Of a stretch of DNA of 64,000 nt, positions 45,656 to 57,991 are shown in pieces (within the stretch, counting starts at the first letter, position 1; each line of letters opens with the position of its first letter). Position numbers and translations under genes: made by a program. The DNA is from Sipunculus nudus (lineage: Eukaryota > Annelida > Sipuncula > Golfingiida > Sipunculidae). Under the pieces are notes generated by a model. The model ran no database searches. It had not been told where the DNA came from and was given only the letters and a program-made list of their open reading frames with translations. The stretch lies in the NCBI GenBank assembly GCA_026874595.1, contig CM049313.1, positions 50,889,659 through 50,953,658 of the forward strand, written 5' to 3'.

Positions 45656-48600
45656 AAACAAGGCCTTCAGGCCTAATGCGAACCTGGGCATTGGGAAATA
45701 CACCAGGTATAATGCTTCAATGCTGGACCAATACTTCTCATGTATATGAACAATGCAAGTACTAAACATTTTGAATAAGAAACAATTACACAAACATCAC
45801 TGCTGAAATTCTGGCATGGGTACACACAACACAAAAATGATTGTAGCAGGCACCACCAGTCTTATATACAACAAAGCTATCAGAGATAAATATATATATG
45901 CCTAATTACAGACTGATATATCAAACCCCTTCTGAAAATAAGCAGGGACACACACTGTGCAAAAATTACTGTAAGTGGTTACCACCAGTCTTGTATACGA
46001 CAAAGCTATTCGATATGTATATATATGCCCAATTTCAGGCTGATATATCAAATTCCTCTGTAGAATTAAGCAGGCACATACACTGTGCAAAAGTCATTGT
46101 ACGTGGCGACACCTGTCTTGTGAACGAGAAAGCCATCAAAGACACTTAGACAGGTCAAAATATCAGGCCAATACATCAAAATTACCTTGAGACTGATGCA
46201 TGGGGCTGACCAAGCTGAGGTGAGAAAGGCAGTTGCCCCGAGTGAACTGTGACAAATTTGCTGGCTCAGGATACTGCAATGAGTGAACTCATGACCTGCA
46301 CCTGGCTAGACTGAGGGAACTCTTGACCTGTTGCATAATCTGACACAGCTGGCAGTCTGCCAACGCTATAAATAGATCAAGGCTGAACTTTGGTGCCAAA
46401 TCTGATGCAGTGGGCAGTCTGCAAACACTATAAATAGAATGCAGCTACTGCACTGAGTGAACTCCTGACCCATACCTGGCTACACTGAGTGAACTCTTGA
46501 CCTGTTGCCTAATCTGATACAGTTGGCAGTCTGCCAAAGCTATAAATAGATCAAGACTGACATCTAGCCTGTTGCTAAGTCTGAAATAGTAAGCACACCA
46601 TTGCATAAGCTCATGCAGGGGCCCTGCCCTGAGGGGCATGACACCCATGAGGTGATCACATGGTGCCCATGAGGTGTTCACATGTGCAAAAGTCATTGTA
46701 TGTGGCCACACCTGTCTTGTGAACGAGAAAGTCATCAAAGACACATAGACAGGTCAAAATATCAGGCCAATACATCAAAATTACCTTGAGTCTGATGCAT
46801 TGGGCTGACCAAGCTTAGGTGAGAAAGGCAGTTGCCCCGAGTGAACTGTGACAAATTTGCTGGCTCAGGATACTGCAATGAGTGAACTCATGACCTGCAC
46901 CTGGCTAGACTGAGGGAACTCTTGACCTGTTGCATGATCTGACACAGCTGGCAGTCTGCCAACGCTATAAATAGATCAAAGCTGAACTTTGGTGCCAAAT
47001 CTGATGCAGTGGGCAGTCTGCAAACACTATAAATAGAATGCAGCTACTGCACTGAGTGAACTCCTGACCTGTTGCCTAATCTGATCCAGTTGGCAGTCTG
47101 CCAAAGCTATAAATAGATTGAGACTGACATCTAGCCTGTTGCCAAGTCTGAAATAGTAGGCACACCATTGCATAAGCTCATGCAGGGGCGCTGCCCTGAG
47201 GGGCATGACACCAATGAGGTGTTCACATGTCGGCCATGAGGTGATCACATGTCACCCATGAGGTGATCACATGCCTTGTGCTCGGCTGCACTGATTGAAC
47301 TCTTGACCAAAATCTGGCTGCACTGAATGATCTCTGATCTGTTGCCAAATCTGAAACAGTTGGCAGTTTCTCAACCTATTTAAAGATACAGACACAATCT
47401 TGGAGTGTTGGTGAATCTGTTTACACATACTGAAAGACTTTGGCTAAAATGCTTTTTTTTCAAGCTGACATATTCATAAACTTTTTATCAAAATATCTAA
47501 AATAACAAAAGATGCAGTTCTTTCATTGTTAAAGGTCCAATAATTCTGCCAAAAATCATTCAAGTAAACTTGAACAAAGGCCACCTAAGAATAATTTTTG
47601 TGCAATGTTACAGAAGTTATAATGGAAACAATAATTTTGTAGAAGAACAGTTTTGCAGTCCTCAGTTTGAAATAGAAATAAAATTGGCCATAAGACCAAC
47701 AAAAGCTTTTCTGATATGATTAAAAGAACCATGTCCTAGGATAATTCTTTTGAAAAATTGAACGATTCAACTTGACAGTTTCATCATACACATTTTAAGC
47801 TGAAAAAGGCTAAAATTATGAGGTTTTTGCCCATAAAAAAACGGTCAATGTAGGTGGCACCACAAAATCTGCAACTTCAAATATTAGTCATGTGACCAAT
47901 ATTTGCACAATACTTGGTAATGCTAGTCATTTCTGAGATAGTCAGTATGCTTACTTGGCCAAATGAATGTTCAAATTCATGTAACTCCACTAAAATTCAT
48001 CAAATGCAAACCATCTGACCAAACTTGAGAGGGCTTGCCTCTGGGGAACAATTTGGCTTGACCATTTACAAGAAGAAGACTTTTAAAAGTTTTTCAGCTT
48101 TTTCCCTATAAAATCTAAGTAAACGCAGATAGCAAAAAAATAAACTTTATCTCACAATATTTGATATGTGACAGATTCTTGCATAAAATCTGGGGATGGT
48201 AGCTCCTGCCATTCCTGAGAAATTATGGGTTAATGTACAGATGAACAATGACCCTCGTACCGAAAAAAGGTCAATGCAGGTGGCACCTACAATACCTGAA
48301 TTTCATATATGACTCAAGTGACCAACACTGGCATAAAATTTGGTGATGATAGCTCCGGCCGTTTCTGAGACTGTCATTTTAGTATGCTTTTTTTGAAAGA
48401 TGACTAAGTTCAACTTCCTGTAACTCGGCCAAAATTCACCGAACTTGAACCATTCAATTAAATTTGAGAGAGATGGTATAAAAGATTTCTGTGAAATATC
48501 AAACAATTTACCGTTTCGGAGGAGAAGATTTTTAGAGGTTTTTAACCTTTTCTCTTTAGAATCTAAGAAAATGCAGAGTTTTTCAGATCGCTAATTTTTT

Positions 48601-49912
48601 GCATTAAATTTCATGATGCTAGCTCCAGTTGTTTTTGAAATAGTATGGGTTAACGAACAGACGGCGGGCGCCACCACACCATCGCATTAGCTCACAGGTT
48701 TGCAAAAAATTACTACAGATGCCTATTGAATGCAAAATTATAGTACAGATACATCTCACTGATGGAAAAATCTTGAATTAAGTTGAGCATGAGGAATATC
48801 TTAAATCATAAATCTACAAGCTGGATGTATCTGCTTCATACAGCTTACATATATGGTAAAATGACTCAATTCAATCTTTATAATTCAGATAAAATGCATT
48901 CTTTGGAAGCATAAAAGACAATTATTATAAGAATTATTCAGGGGATTATTCTTGTAAAATATTAAACAAATCTGCCTCAGGGGCCTCAGTCAAAAAATGT
49001 TTTACAGGTTTATAACTCATATGGGAAAATACAGCAAAATGGCTTAGTTAAGCTTCTCATAACTCAGCCAAAAATCACTGAACCAAAACCATTTGAAAAA
49101 ATTTGAATTATCAACATCTAAGGATATTTAATGTGTGAGATTTAAGAATTTGGCCCAGTGGTTTTTGAGAAGAAGATCTTTGTAGCCACTTAGCTAAAAT
49201 GGGATGTTATGGCATATGACTAAATTCAGCTTCCCATAATTCAGCCAAAAGTCACTGAACTGAGACCATTTGAACAAATTTCATAAGGCACTACCCTAGG
49301 ATCATTTCTATACGATATTAAACAATTTAGCCTTATGGTTTCAGAGAAGAAGTTTTTTGTAGCCGTCAGTATGATACGGGCACTGATGACCCCCGAACAA
49401 AAAAGGCCGATGCAGGTGGCGCCACCAATACCTCAATTTCAGATATGACTCATGTGACCAACATTAGCATAAAATTTGGTGATGATAGCTCCAGCTGTTT
49501 CTGAGATTGTAATTTTACTATGATTTTTTGGACAGATGACTAAGTTCAACTTTCTGTAACTTGGCCAAAAATCACAAAACTTAAACCATTCGTACAAACT
49601 TGAGAAAGATTGTTCCAGGAATCATTTCTGTGAAATATTGGACAATTTGGCTGAACAGTTTCGGAGAAGAAGATTTTTAAAGCTTTTTTAGCTTTTTCCC
49701 AATAAAATCTAAGAAAATGCATTTAGCCGAAAAATAAGCAAAATCCGATAGAGTTTTTAAGATGACTAATTTTTTGCAAAAAAATGTTGTGATGCTTACT
49801 CTTGCCGTTTTCAAGATAGTATGGGTTAACATACAGACGCTGGATGCTGGACGCCAGATGACAGAAGCCGGACAATGCCACACCATCGCATAAGTTCACA
49901 GGTTCGCTTAAA
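45656..49912 (+). mobile_element. Family C element, ~4.25 kb, with internal duplication
   Basis: 5' cap: AGGCCTTCAGGCCT (45661-45674), then GCGAACCTG. Then TTGTAGCAGGCACCACC units, the 'ACTGAGTGAACTC' block duplicated in tandem, the CATGAGG minisatellite, and the 'ATCTAAGAAAATGCAG' blocks. A first 3' cap-like end lies at ~48690 (GCTCACAGGTTTGCAAAAA) and a clean one at 49897-49907 (CACAGGTTCGC), so two elements may be joined. One GGTGGCGCCACC lies at 49415-49426. No coding capacity. Confidence 0.65.
46084..47223. repeat. ~599-bp tandem duplication inside the family C element
   Basis: AAGTCATTGT at 46091 and 46690, and TGGGCAGTCT at 46411 and 47010, give a constant 599-bp offset with very few differences. 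The second copy lacks a ~40-bp segment (46472-46510 of the first). A recent event by its near-identity. Confidence 0.85.
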
Positions 49913-51700
49913 ACCAGGCACTCAACAAGAAAAAAAGATTAAATGATGGTCCCATAATTGCATGTTGCACAAATTTATTTTAAGTGAAGTACTTTTGGCC
50001 ACTGCATGACTGAGACAAGAAGGAGCATGTTTACGCAAATATCACTTGATCAGCGGGAAGATTTATTTGGCTTGTCAGTTTTTTCTGAATGATGGTAAAT
50101 TCCAGATATTTTAATGTCCCATATCCCAATACATATGGATATTTAACATTGTAATCAAATAATTTATGGCAAGTGATTATCTTTATTAGCACTGCTTGGA
50201 ACTCACTTTCACAGATCAAAGGGCTGATCAGCCATGTACACCCTTGAGATCGGATACCTGAACCCCACCTGACATTTGTTGAAGGAGTTGAGCTCATAAA
50301 ACTCTTACACTTGTACCTGGCTCAGAAAGGGGCTTGTTGAGGATAATTTGCTGTATTCAAAAACAATTAAGAGTAGAGCATCTAAATATTGCTTGTAGAT
50401 CTAAGTGCCTGCAGTTGCTTGAGCTGCCAAACTTGGCTGTGATACACGCAGATCTCCCCACTTCATTTCAGTGACCGGTTGTTTTTAAATGACATTTTAT
50501 AATTTTCAAGGACTTTTATGTTCATTAAAGATATCCAAGGAGTTTTCTAAGAGTCTTCAAAAACTTTTCAAGGACAGAACCAAAATCAAGGATATTCCCA
50601 GGCCATTGTGAACCCTGTATTCCTCATAAGTTATTACAGCAACACCACAAAGTAGCCTAGTGACCTCTGACCTTATAAAATATGTGTGGATTTTGCCCAT
50701 AATAAAACTCAGCCGAGATAATCTATTAGTAAGTAGTTATGGTGAGTTTGTGAAAATCAATCAATGCCCTGGTAAGTTATCGCAGCAACACTATAAGTTA
50801 ACAGACGGCAGGATTGTGGGTATATCCCATAATATGTCCCTTCATAGAAGGGGTAATATAAAAAAATATTTTATGAGCAGGCAAATAGTTTCTTTACCAG
50901 CTGAGACACAATACATGTATCTGGAATTTAGACAGCATGCTTAGAAAATAAAAAAATGTGCTTCAATTCTTGAAATGGTGTATATGTTGAACACTAAATT
51001 CAGTCTATAACAGACTCTATATTCCACAAATTTAAGGATTAGTTAGGGAATTTGTGGCACAGCACAGATTAGCAACATTACCAAAGACCTGGTCTTCATT
51101 TGCAAACAAAAATTGATCCACAAAAAATAGGAGCAGTTTATCTGTAGAACAATTTTTTGTATGGTCCTAGGGTGTGTATGTTTGTGTGAGGAATTTTCTT
51201 GCATAAGCAAGATATTGGGCTGTGCCAGCCATCAGTAATGGGTAGGTTTTAAAACAAAAAAGGGAAGTTCATCAGTTCAACTGGGAGAGTGTTCACTGGT
51301 GTTCATGCATATCTCTGTCTCAGGTACTAGAGACAAGTTATCTTTGGTGACAAGGATAGATAGGTTGCCCAGCTTCCATCTCATAGTGCACTGCCTCAGA
51401 ATCACACAGCCTTCGCCCTTAAAGACACACCAAAAACTGTATTACAATTGCTCTTTTATCAAATATTTCATAAATCAACTATTAGGGGGTTCATGGGAAC
51501 CTAGTCCTCCATGCTAATTTTGTTTATTGCTTCTCTGGCAAAATGCCTTCAAATGGATTTAACTTGTGTTGTTAATATGCACCATTTTTTTAATTATGAA
51601 ACTTTTATATTTCCCTAGATTTAAGTAAACAAGATTCACATATTTCTCAACCATGTTTCATTATGTAATATTGTCCTTATAAACACATCCATTTGGGGGG
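49913..51700. other. No gene recognised
   Basis: Low-complexity AT-rich sequence with occasional open frames (for example 50660-50944) that show no domain, codon bias or splice context. Probably AMACR intron or flank. Confidence 0.4.
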
Positions 51701-51708
51701 GGGGGAGG

Positions 51709-51865
51709 GGGAGTGCCTGGCGAGTCTGGTAGTAACAAGCTCAGGCCTCTCCGCTAGCAATCAAGGTTTGATCCCTGGCATGAGGGTTTAGGGGCCCATC
51801 CAAGGCCAGTGGTTTTCCCATGGTCCTCTGGTTTCCTCTTCCTCTAGAAACTACTTAATGTCTAA
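51709..51865 (+). mobile_element. tRNA-derived SINE-like element
   Basis: GCCTGGCGAGTCTGGTAGTA starts a tRNA-like head; GGTTTGATCCC (51765-51775) is a good B box. It is followed by a core with CCAGTGGTTTTCCCATGGTC and CTCTGGTTTCCTC. The core wording parallels 35685-35715. Preceded by a G-run (51695-51710). Confidence 0.65.
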
Positions 51866-51910
51866 TCTGAGACATGTAGAATGCCTAGAATTAGTTATTA
51901 ATATATAACT

Positions 51911-52165
51911 ACAGTCCAACCTCAAGCAACCTGTCTGAATGACCATCTGTTCAATGTATATAAATGGCTATTAAGACCACTGGGAAATTTCTGGTATATT
52001 ATCTATAGACAGACCCTGTGAAATACAACCGTCTGGCTATTATGGATGAATGGCAGTTTCTCTTACCAAGGTGATATTTTACTAATAAAATGACCGGCCT
52101 AATGTGGGGACTCTTTGTGCTACTTTTTGACCAGCCCTGACTGGTCAGTTGACTGCCAATCCCTG
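51911..52165. repeat. Possible MITE remnant
   Basis: It opens ACAGTCCAACCTCAAGCAAC and contains TATTAAGACCACTGG and GACCAGCCCTGACTGG phrases. Similar in type to 7150-7325. Ends unclear; the adjoining family A element starts at 52172. Confidence 0.3.
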
Positions 52166-52171
52166 AAACAT

Positions 52172-54943
52172 GGGACCCATGGGTCACGGCGCTCAGCTGA
52201 TCGTGATTGGACTATAAATGTTTCTCCACTGTGATACTATATCGAGTCGATAAAGCTTATGAATATCATGTACATGTTGGGCTATTATAAAGGAATGTAA
52301 TGTAATATGTGAGTAAATGATAAATGAAATTACCTAACTGATGGATTAATAGAGTCAAATAAAGTGGTTTATTTTTTATTTATTTAGGAGGGGTTGAAAA
52401 TTGTGATATATTTGAGCAAATATGAATGCAATGACAGCAGTAATAAGCAGTAGTAGAACGATGATAAGGCTATTTGTTGAAGGATCTAAAGTGTATGGTA
52501 GTCTGCAAGTGTTCAATGTGACAGATATGATGTTATGATTAACTATGCTGATGAAGTGATTTATGAATATGTGACTATATGACACAATATCTCTTTAGTC
52601 TTGACAAGGTACATTATTGTGATGCCCACTATGTCTACATATTACACAATATTGACATAATTTCTGGCATGTACATAGGTACCTATGGACGAATAGTTAT
52701 ACAAAATATTAAAGTATGAATATATCTGATTCATCTTGTTCTTGCTTACTGAGGCTGACTTTGGGATGGGGTTCGGAGAAGGGAAAAGTGAGGGCAGCAC
52801 GAAGGTGGATGTAGAAATATTCTATTGTAATGTTTTTCATTTATATAAGAATATGAAAAGCTAAGAGGAAAGGGGCCCTCCTACTTGGTTATAGTAAAGT
52901 TCTAAATATATGATTGCAAACTAATACTCTGACAAGACCGTCATGAAGAAAAACAGTAAAAGTTTTGAGATACTGTGTTGCATACGAAAATTTACAGATG
53001 GACAGGCAAGTGGACAGAATGGACTGATACCTTTATTTCACTTTCAAGAGAATAATGCATTTAAGTTTATATATAATCCTATTTTTTTAAGCAGATCCAC
53101 TTTTTCCATTAAGAAGTTTTTATCTGAATCATTTTTTTATTTACAGGTTTATAAATTTTTAATTAATAAACCTGAAAATATAAGTTAAAAAATTAGAATT
53201 GTTGCAAAAGTTGCAATCATTATATATACAGAGTAAAAAACATTGGGTCATATTATGCATACACATATATTTTATTATTTTTAAATCATAAATGTTTAAA
53301 CTGATTTTAAAAGAAAATAATGCCACAACATGGCATCTACATGAATATTCCTTGAATCACTATTAAAAAGTTTTGCACATTGGAGTTTTCAGGACATGCT
53401 TAATTTTATTCACCAAAATAAAATAAAAGTAAATTTGATAAAATAAAACATCTTTTCAAATAAAGTATACACACTGTTGGTTGAATGAGGGACAAACAAT
53501 ATCATTGTGCTAATTACTATCCCAGTTTTAATTAATTACTGGAATTAATAGTCAATTTCACACCTGGTGAAGTTTTTACTCTTCTGAAGTAAGGAATTAC
53601 TTATCTCATGAACATCCACACTTTCACAGCAATACACCACTTTGTGGACACAATTAAATGTACACTTTAATCATTGTAACCCTTGTGGTTCATTCATCTA
53701 GTTTATGCACCAGCTGGGGGGGATGAGTGCAGGGCAGAGGGGAAGCCTGCTAGTAGTGGCCAAGCTGGGCCAAGGTAAGCTGCCTGGGGTGGGTTACATA
53801 ATGCAAGTGAAGGCTGTACTACTAGGTGGGCTAGATGTAAACAACACTTGACATGGTGTATGAAAACATGAATAAAAGCTATTCATTCCAATCAATTTCA
53901 TTTGAAAGTTCAGATTTTAAAAGATTAAATCCTTATGCATATATGCTGGGAAAATTAAATCAATAGTGCCAAAGTTGGACAAAATTTAAGGTATTGATTT
54001 TTTATTTATGCTAATAACTTGAAAAATTTGCAAAATTCAGATCTAATTTTGGGTAAACAATTGAATCTTGATTAAATAAAGTTATATTCCTGAAAAAAAG
54101 TCTCTCGGTTCAGCAATTCTCATGTTAGGTGAGTAAATATATTTCCTGATTTTTTAAAAAATTGCATTGTTTTGGCCCATAATTTCAAAATAATACCCAT
54201 TACTGACCTAATTTTTGGTATGTTCATAGAAAATGTATAAAAGAATGTGAATACTAAATACGATCAAAAACAGATCAGTGGTTTTGATATTAGGCAGCCT
54301 TGAAGTGTAAGTCTAACAATGGCTTTTTTAATGGAAAACAGAGTTTTTTTCCTTAATATCTCGAAGAAACAAAGTCCTAATGACCCAATTTTCGGTATGG
54401 TAGGAGATTTTGGGGACATCTAAAATTATGTCAACAGCCTGAGGAGCATAGAGATGTGCACTGAATGACCTACAGTCATCAAAGTGGACTGCTTGACAAT
54501 GTAAGGGAATACAACAAGAGCCTCCAAAAAAATTCAATAACTAGCCTAATTTTGCAGCTTTTATTTTCAAATTTCAGATTTTAACAGATTAAATCCTTAT
54601 GTATATATGGTGTGAAAATTAAATCCACAGTACTTACAGGAAAAAAACGTGCCATGGCCAAAGTTGGGCAAAATTTAAGGTACCAATTTTATATTTTTGC
54701 CAATATTTAAAAAAATTTAACAAATTTTGATTTAATTTTTTGTATACAATTAAATTTTGATTAATTAAAGTTGTATTACTGGAAAAAAGTCCCTACCTTT
54801 AACACTTTTGGTCTTAAGTGACCAAATATCTTCCTGATTTTTTTACAAAGTCCATTATGTTTGGGCCCATAACTTTTTTTAAATTATATAATACTGACTT
54901 AATATCTGGCATGTACATAGGAACTATATAGAGGAATATTTAT
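52172..54943 (+). mobile_element. Family A element, 5' part, interrupted by a LINE
   Basis: 5' cap GACCCATGGGTC (52174-52185) and GGCGCTCAGCTGA. The body 53311-54560 resembles 1088-1420; the two internal units are at 53930-54430 and 54590-54943. The second unit stops at GAGGAATATTTAT, where a LINE begins. Thirteen bases continuing the unit (ATGGTAAATATGA) reappear after the LINE tail at ~62139-62151. Confidence 0.75.
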
Positions 54944-55158
54944 TTTAAAATCCAAAAATCAGGGTATCAGATGACACAACCCTGCACACTATCAAACTGT
55001 AACTCTGTGCAGATCATTGATGACCATACGCACACTAATAGAGCTAACCCTGAGACTGGTAAGTTGCACACTAACAATTTAGGTAAGGATGAATATAAAA
55101 TGAAGAAAAATGTGGAAATGCTTAAATTAGCATCTTGGAATGCAAATGGTTTAAACAA
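54944..55158 (+). pseudogene. LINE 5' segment with start of endonuclease domain
   Basis: An open frame from ATG 54971 runs to the insertion point at 55158 and ends LKLASWNANGLNK. SWNANGL is the first motif of APE-type endonucleases of non-LTR retrotransposons. The frame continues only after the inserted 2.6-kb family A element, at 57781. The left boundary is inferred from where the family A unit stops. Residues downstream of LNK in this open frame come from the inserted element, not from the LINE. Confidence 0.8.
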
Positions 55159-57780
55159 GGGACCTATGGGTCACGGCGCTCAGCTGTTATATATGATAAA
55201 AAAATATGATTTAGAAATGAGGCACATGCTGGTTTTGTGTGGTTATAAGTATAAGCTGTATTATGAGTTGTTGTTGTTTAACTTATGTATGATTTTGATA
55301 GTACTTTTGGAGACAGGGAAGAGGATTGATTTCATTTATTTTATTAACAAACGGAGTACTATTGTCGCACAGATTTTGACTTGGCCATATAACTTATAAG
55401 CAGAACATATAATATAAGAGTTTAACTATTTATTAAAAAAAATTACAAATATTGTCCCAGATATAATTTTTATTAAAAATAATAAGAGAATCGTATGATT
55501 TTTAAAATGAAATATAACTGAAATGATTATTAAAATAATATTAAAGAATATATTCATGAATGCATTCATGAATACATTTGGAAAGTATTTGCTCTGGTAT
55601 TCATATACTTTCATTTTTACCTGAATTCCCATTCTATATGCAAGAAATTTTATAATGGAGTACATATTCATATTCGTATTTAAATACAATTGCAAAGTAT
55701 TCCCACCATGTCTGGTATTTAATCAGTTTTCACCAAACAATGGTGTTGAGAATCCAGAATGTACAAAATTCACACATTTAAATAATGATCATAAGTACCT
55801 GGTTTTATGGCTTTTATTTATATTAAAAAATAACTGTAATAAATTCATTTTGGACTAATTTCACATCAATGTACACACTAGACACAGTAGGAATCTAGAT
55901 TAATATTATCAACTGCATCTTTGTCTATCATTAATTTCCATCATATGATCCCTAATGATTAGTAATGAATGATATGATTTACTTCTTTATCATTAAAATT
56001 GAACTGAAAAATACCACAGGTGACTGCATGGTGTTATTTGGAATATGTGACATTCTATCCATCGATACAAGATTCTTATATCATCAGTAACTGCAAGTTA
56101 ATTTCCTGTTATTATAAACTAACAAATTCCTTTTCTATTTTTCTTTAATTTTTTATTAAAAACCAATAAAAATTTATTAATTTATTGTTTATTGTTATGT
56201 AGTTGGTTAAAACTACTAGATGAGTTGGATCACCTGGATCAACTGTGGCTGGCCATAAGCTGCCTAGATTCCCCTGTATGCCTCGCCTCAAGCATGCATA
56301 ATTTGCTGAAAGTTCAACAGGGTCAACATACAGGTGACTCAAGAGGGGCTGGAGAGAGCCAAAGTCTGACAGGGTCTCATAAAAACATTTATAAAAGCTA
56401 CAATTTTTGGCCAATTTCTTTCAGCTTTCTAAACTTAAAAGCTGAAATCCTTATGTGTGCATGATATGAAAATTATATCAACAGTGCTCACAGGAAACAA
56501 ACGTGCCATGGTCAGTTGGGCAAAATTTAAGTTATTAATTTTACATTTATACTAATAACTTATAAAATTTGAAAAATTCATAACTAATTTTGGGTATTCA
56601 ATTGAATCTTGATTAAATAATGTTACATCCCTGACAAAAAATCTCTAGCTTCAGCAATCCCCTTGTTAAGGGAGTAAATATATTTCTTGATTTTTTACAA
56701 AGTGCATTATGTTTGGGCCCATAACTTAAAACAATTACGCAATACTAACATCATTCTGACATGTGCATAGAGAATGAAAAATATGTATATTATTTATGAT
56801 TAAAGTCAGATCAGTGGTTTTGATATTAGGCAGTCTTGAAGTGTAACAATGGGTTTTTAATGGAAAAATGAAGTTTTTCATTAATATCTCAAAGGTATTA
56901 AGTCCTAGTGACCAAATTCTTGGCATGGTAGGGGATTTTGGAGACATCTAGCTGTATGCCGAATTTAAGGAACTAAGAGCTGAAGCTGGGGAGCTGAGCT
57001 CTTGCAAACTGCATAACACTAGCTTGATGTAAACAATATGTTACATGGTGCTTGAAAACTTGAATAAAATCTACAGTTTTTCATCAACTGGTTTCAAATT
57101 TTTGGTTTTAACAGTTGAAAAGGTAACAAAAACATGCTGTGAAAATTAAATCGACAGTACTCACAGGAAAAAAACGTGCCATGGTCAAAGTTGGGCAAAA
57201 TTTAAGGTACCAATTTTTTATTTTTATTAATATTTTAAAAAAATTTAAAAGATTTTCATCTAATTTTGGGTATACAATTTAATTTTGATTAATTAAAGTT
57301 ATATTACTGGAAAAAAGGTCCATAGCTTTAACATGTTTTGTGTTAAGTGATCAAATATCTTTCCTGATTTTTTACAAAATGCATTATGTTTGGGTCCATA
57401 ACCTATTAAAATTATATAATACAGACATAATTTCTTGAATGTACATAGGAACTATATAGAGGAATATATATGGTAAATATGAGGAAAAAGAGATGAGTGG
57501 TTTTGATATTAGGCAGTCCTGAAGTGTGAAAATAGGTTTTTAATAAAAAATTGAGGTTTTTCCTTAATTTCTCAAAGGAACGAAGTCGAAAAGACCTAGT
57601 TTTCGGCTTGGTAGGAGATCTTGGGGACATCTAACATTATGCCGAATTTTGGATTCCTAGGTCTTACGGTTTCAAAACATGCCACATCTACGGACGGACG
57701 GACGGACGGACAGACGGACGGACGACGGACAATGGACCACGACTATAGCTCAGATGACTTATAGTCAGCTGAGCTAAAAA
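55159..57780 (+). mobile_element. Family A element, complete, ~2.6 kb, inserted in the LINE endonuclease
   Basis: 5' cap GACCTATGGGTC (55161-55172) and GGCGCTCAGCTG (55176-55186). AT-rich body, two ~600-bp units (56440-56960 and 57130-57700), a GACGGACGGACGGACGGACA tract, the hairpin AGCTCAGATGACT-TAT-AGTCAGCTGAGCT (57747-57775), then TAAAAA. It is collinear with 25348-27936. Removing it rejoins two parts of one endonuclease frame, so the borders are known to within the A run. No target duplication longer than one or two A is possible, as expected for Helitron-like insertion. Confidence 0.9.
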
Positions 57781-57781
57781 A

Positions 57782-57991
57782 CATATTGGGCACTGTGAAT
57801 TTATTGAACTGATTGAAAGTCATGATATTGTCAATATTGTTGAAACATGGGCTGAGAATGATTGTGAATTTAAAAATGCCTTTCCTGGATATACAGCTTA
57901 CACATCAGTTAGAAAAACAAATACTAATGTTATGAGAGGCGGCATAATAGTTTATATAAGAAATCATTACAAAAACTTGATAAAAAGGTGA
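57782..57991 (+). pseudogene. LINE endonuclease, second fragment
   Basis: Reading frame opening with HIGHCEFIELIESHDIVNIV and ETWAEND, which contains the catalytic E-T-W motif of APE endonucleases, then GGIIVYIRNHYKNL. It is terminated by TGA at 57989-57991. The protein continues in the next frame from 57988, so a 1-bp indel lies in the A-rich stretch 57981-57987. Confidence 0.8.

Noticed and set aside
50660-50944. 94-codon plus-strand open frame
   Set aside because: No recognisable motif, no splice context, and no second copy or conservation evidence available.
55159-55399. Continuation of the plus-strand open frame past LNK
   Set aside because: These codons belong to the inserted family A element. 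The similar stretch at 25399-25587 is the same repeat, not a conserved protein.
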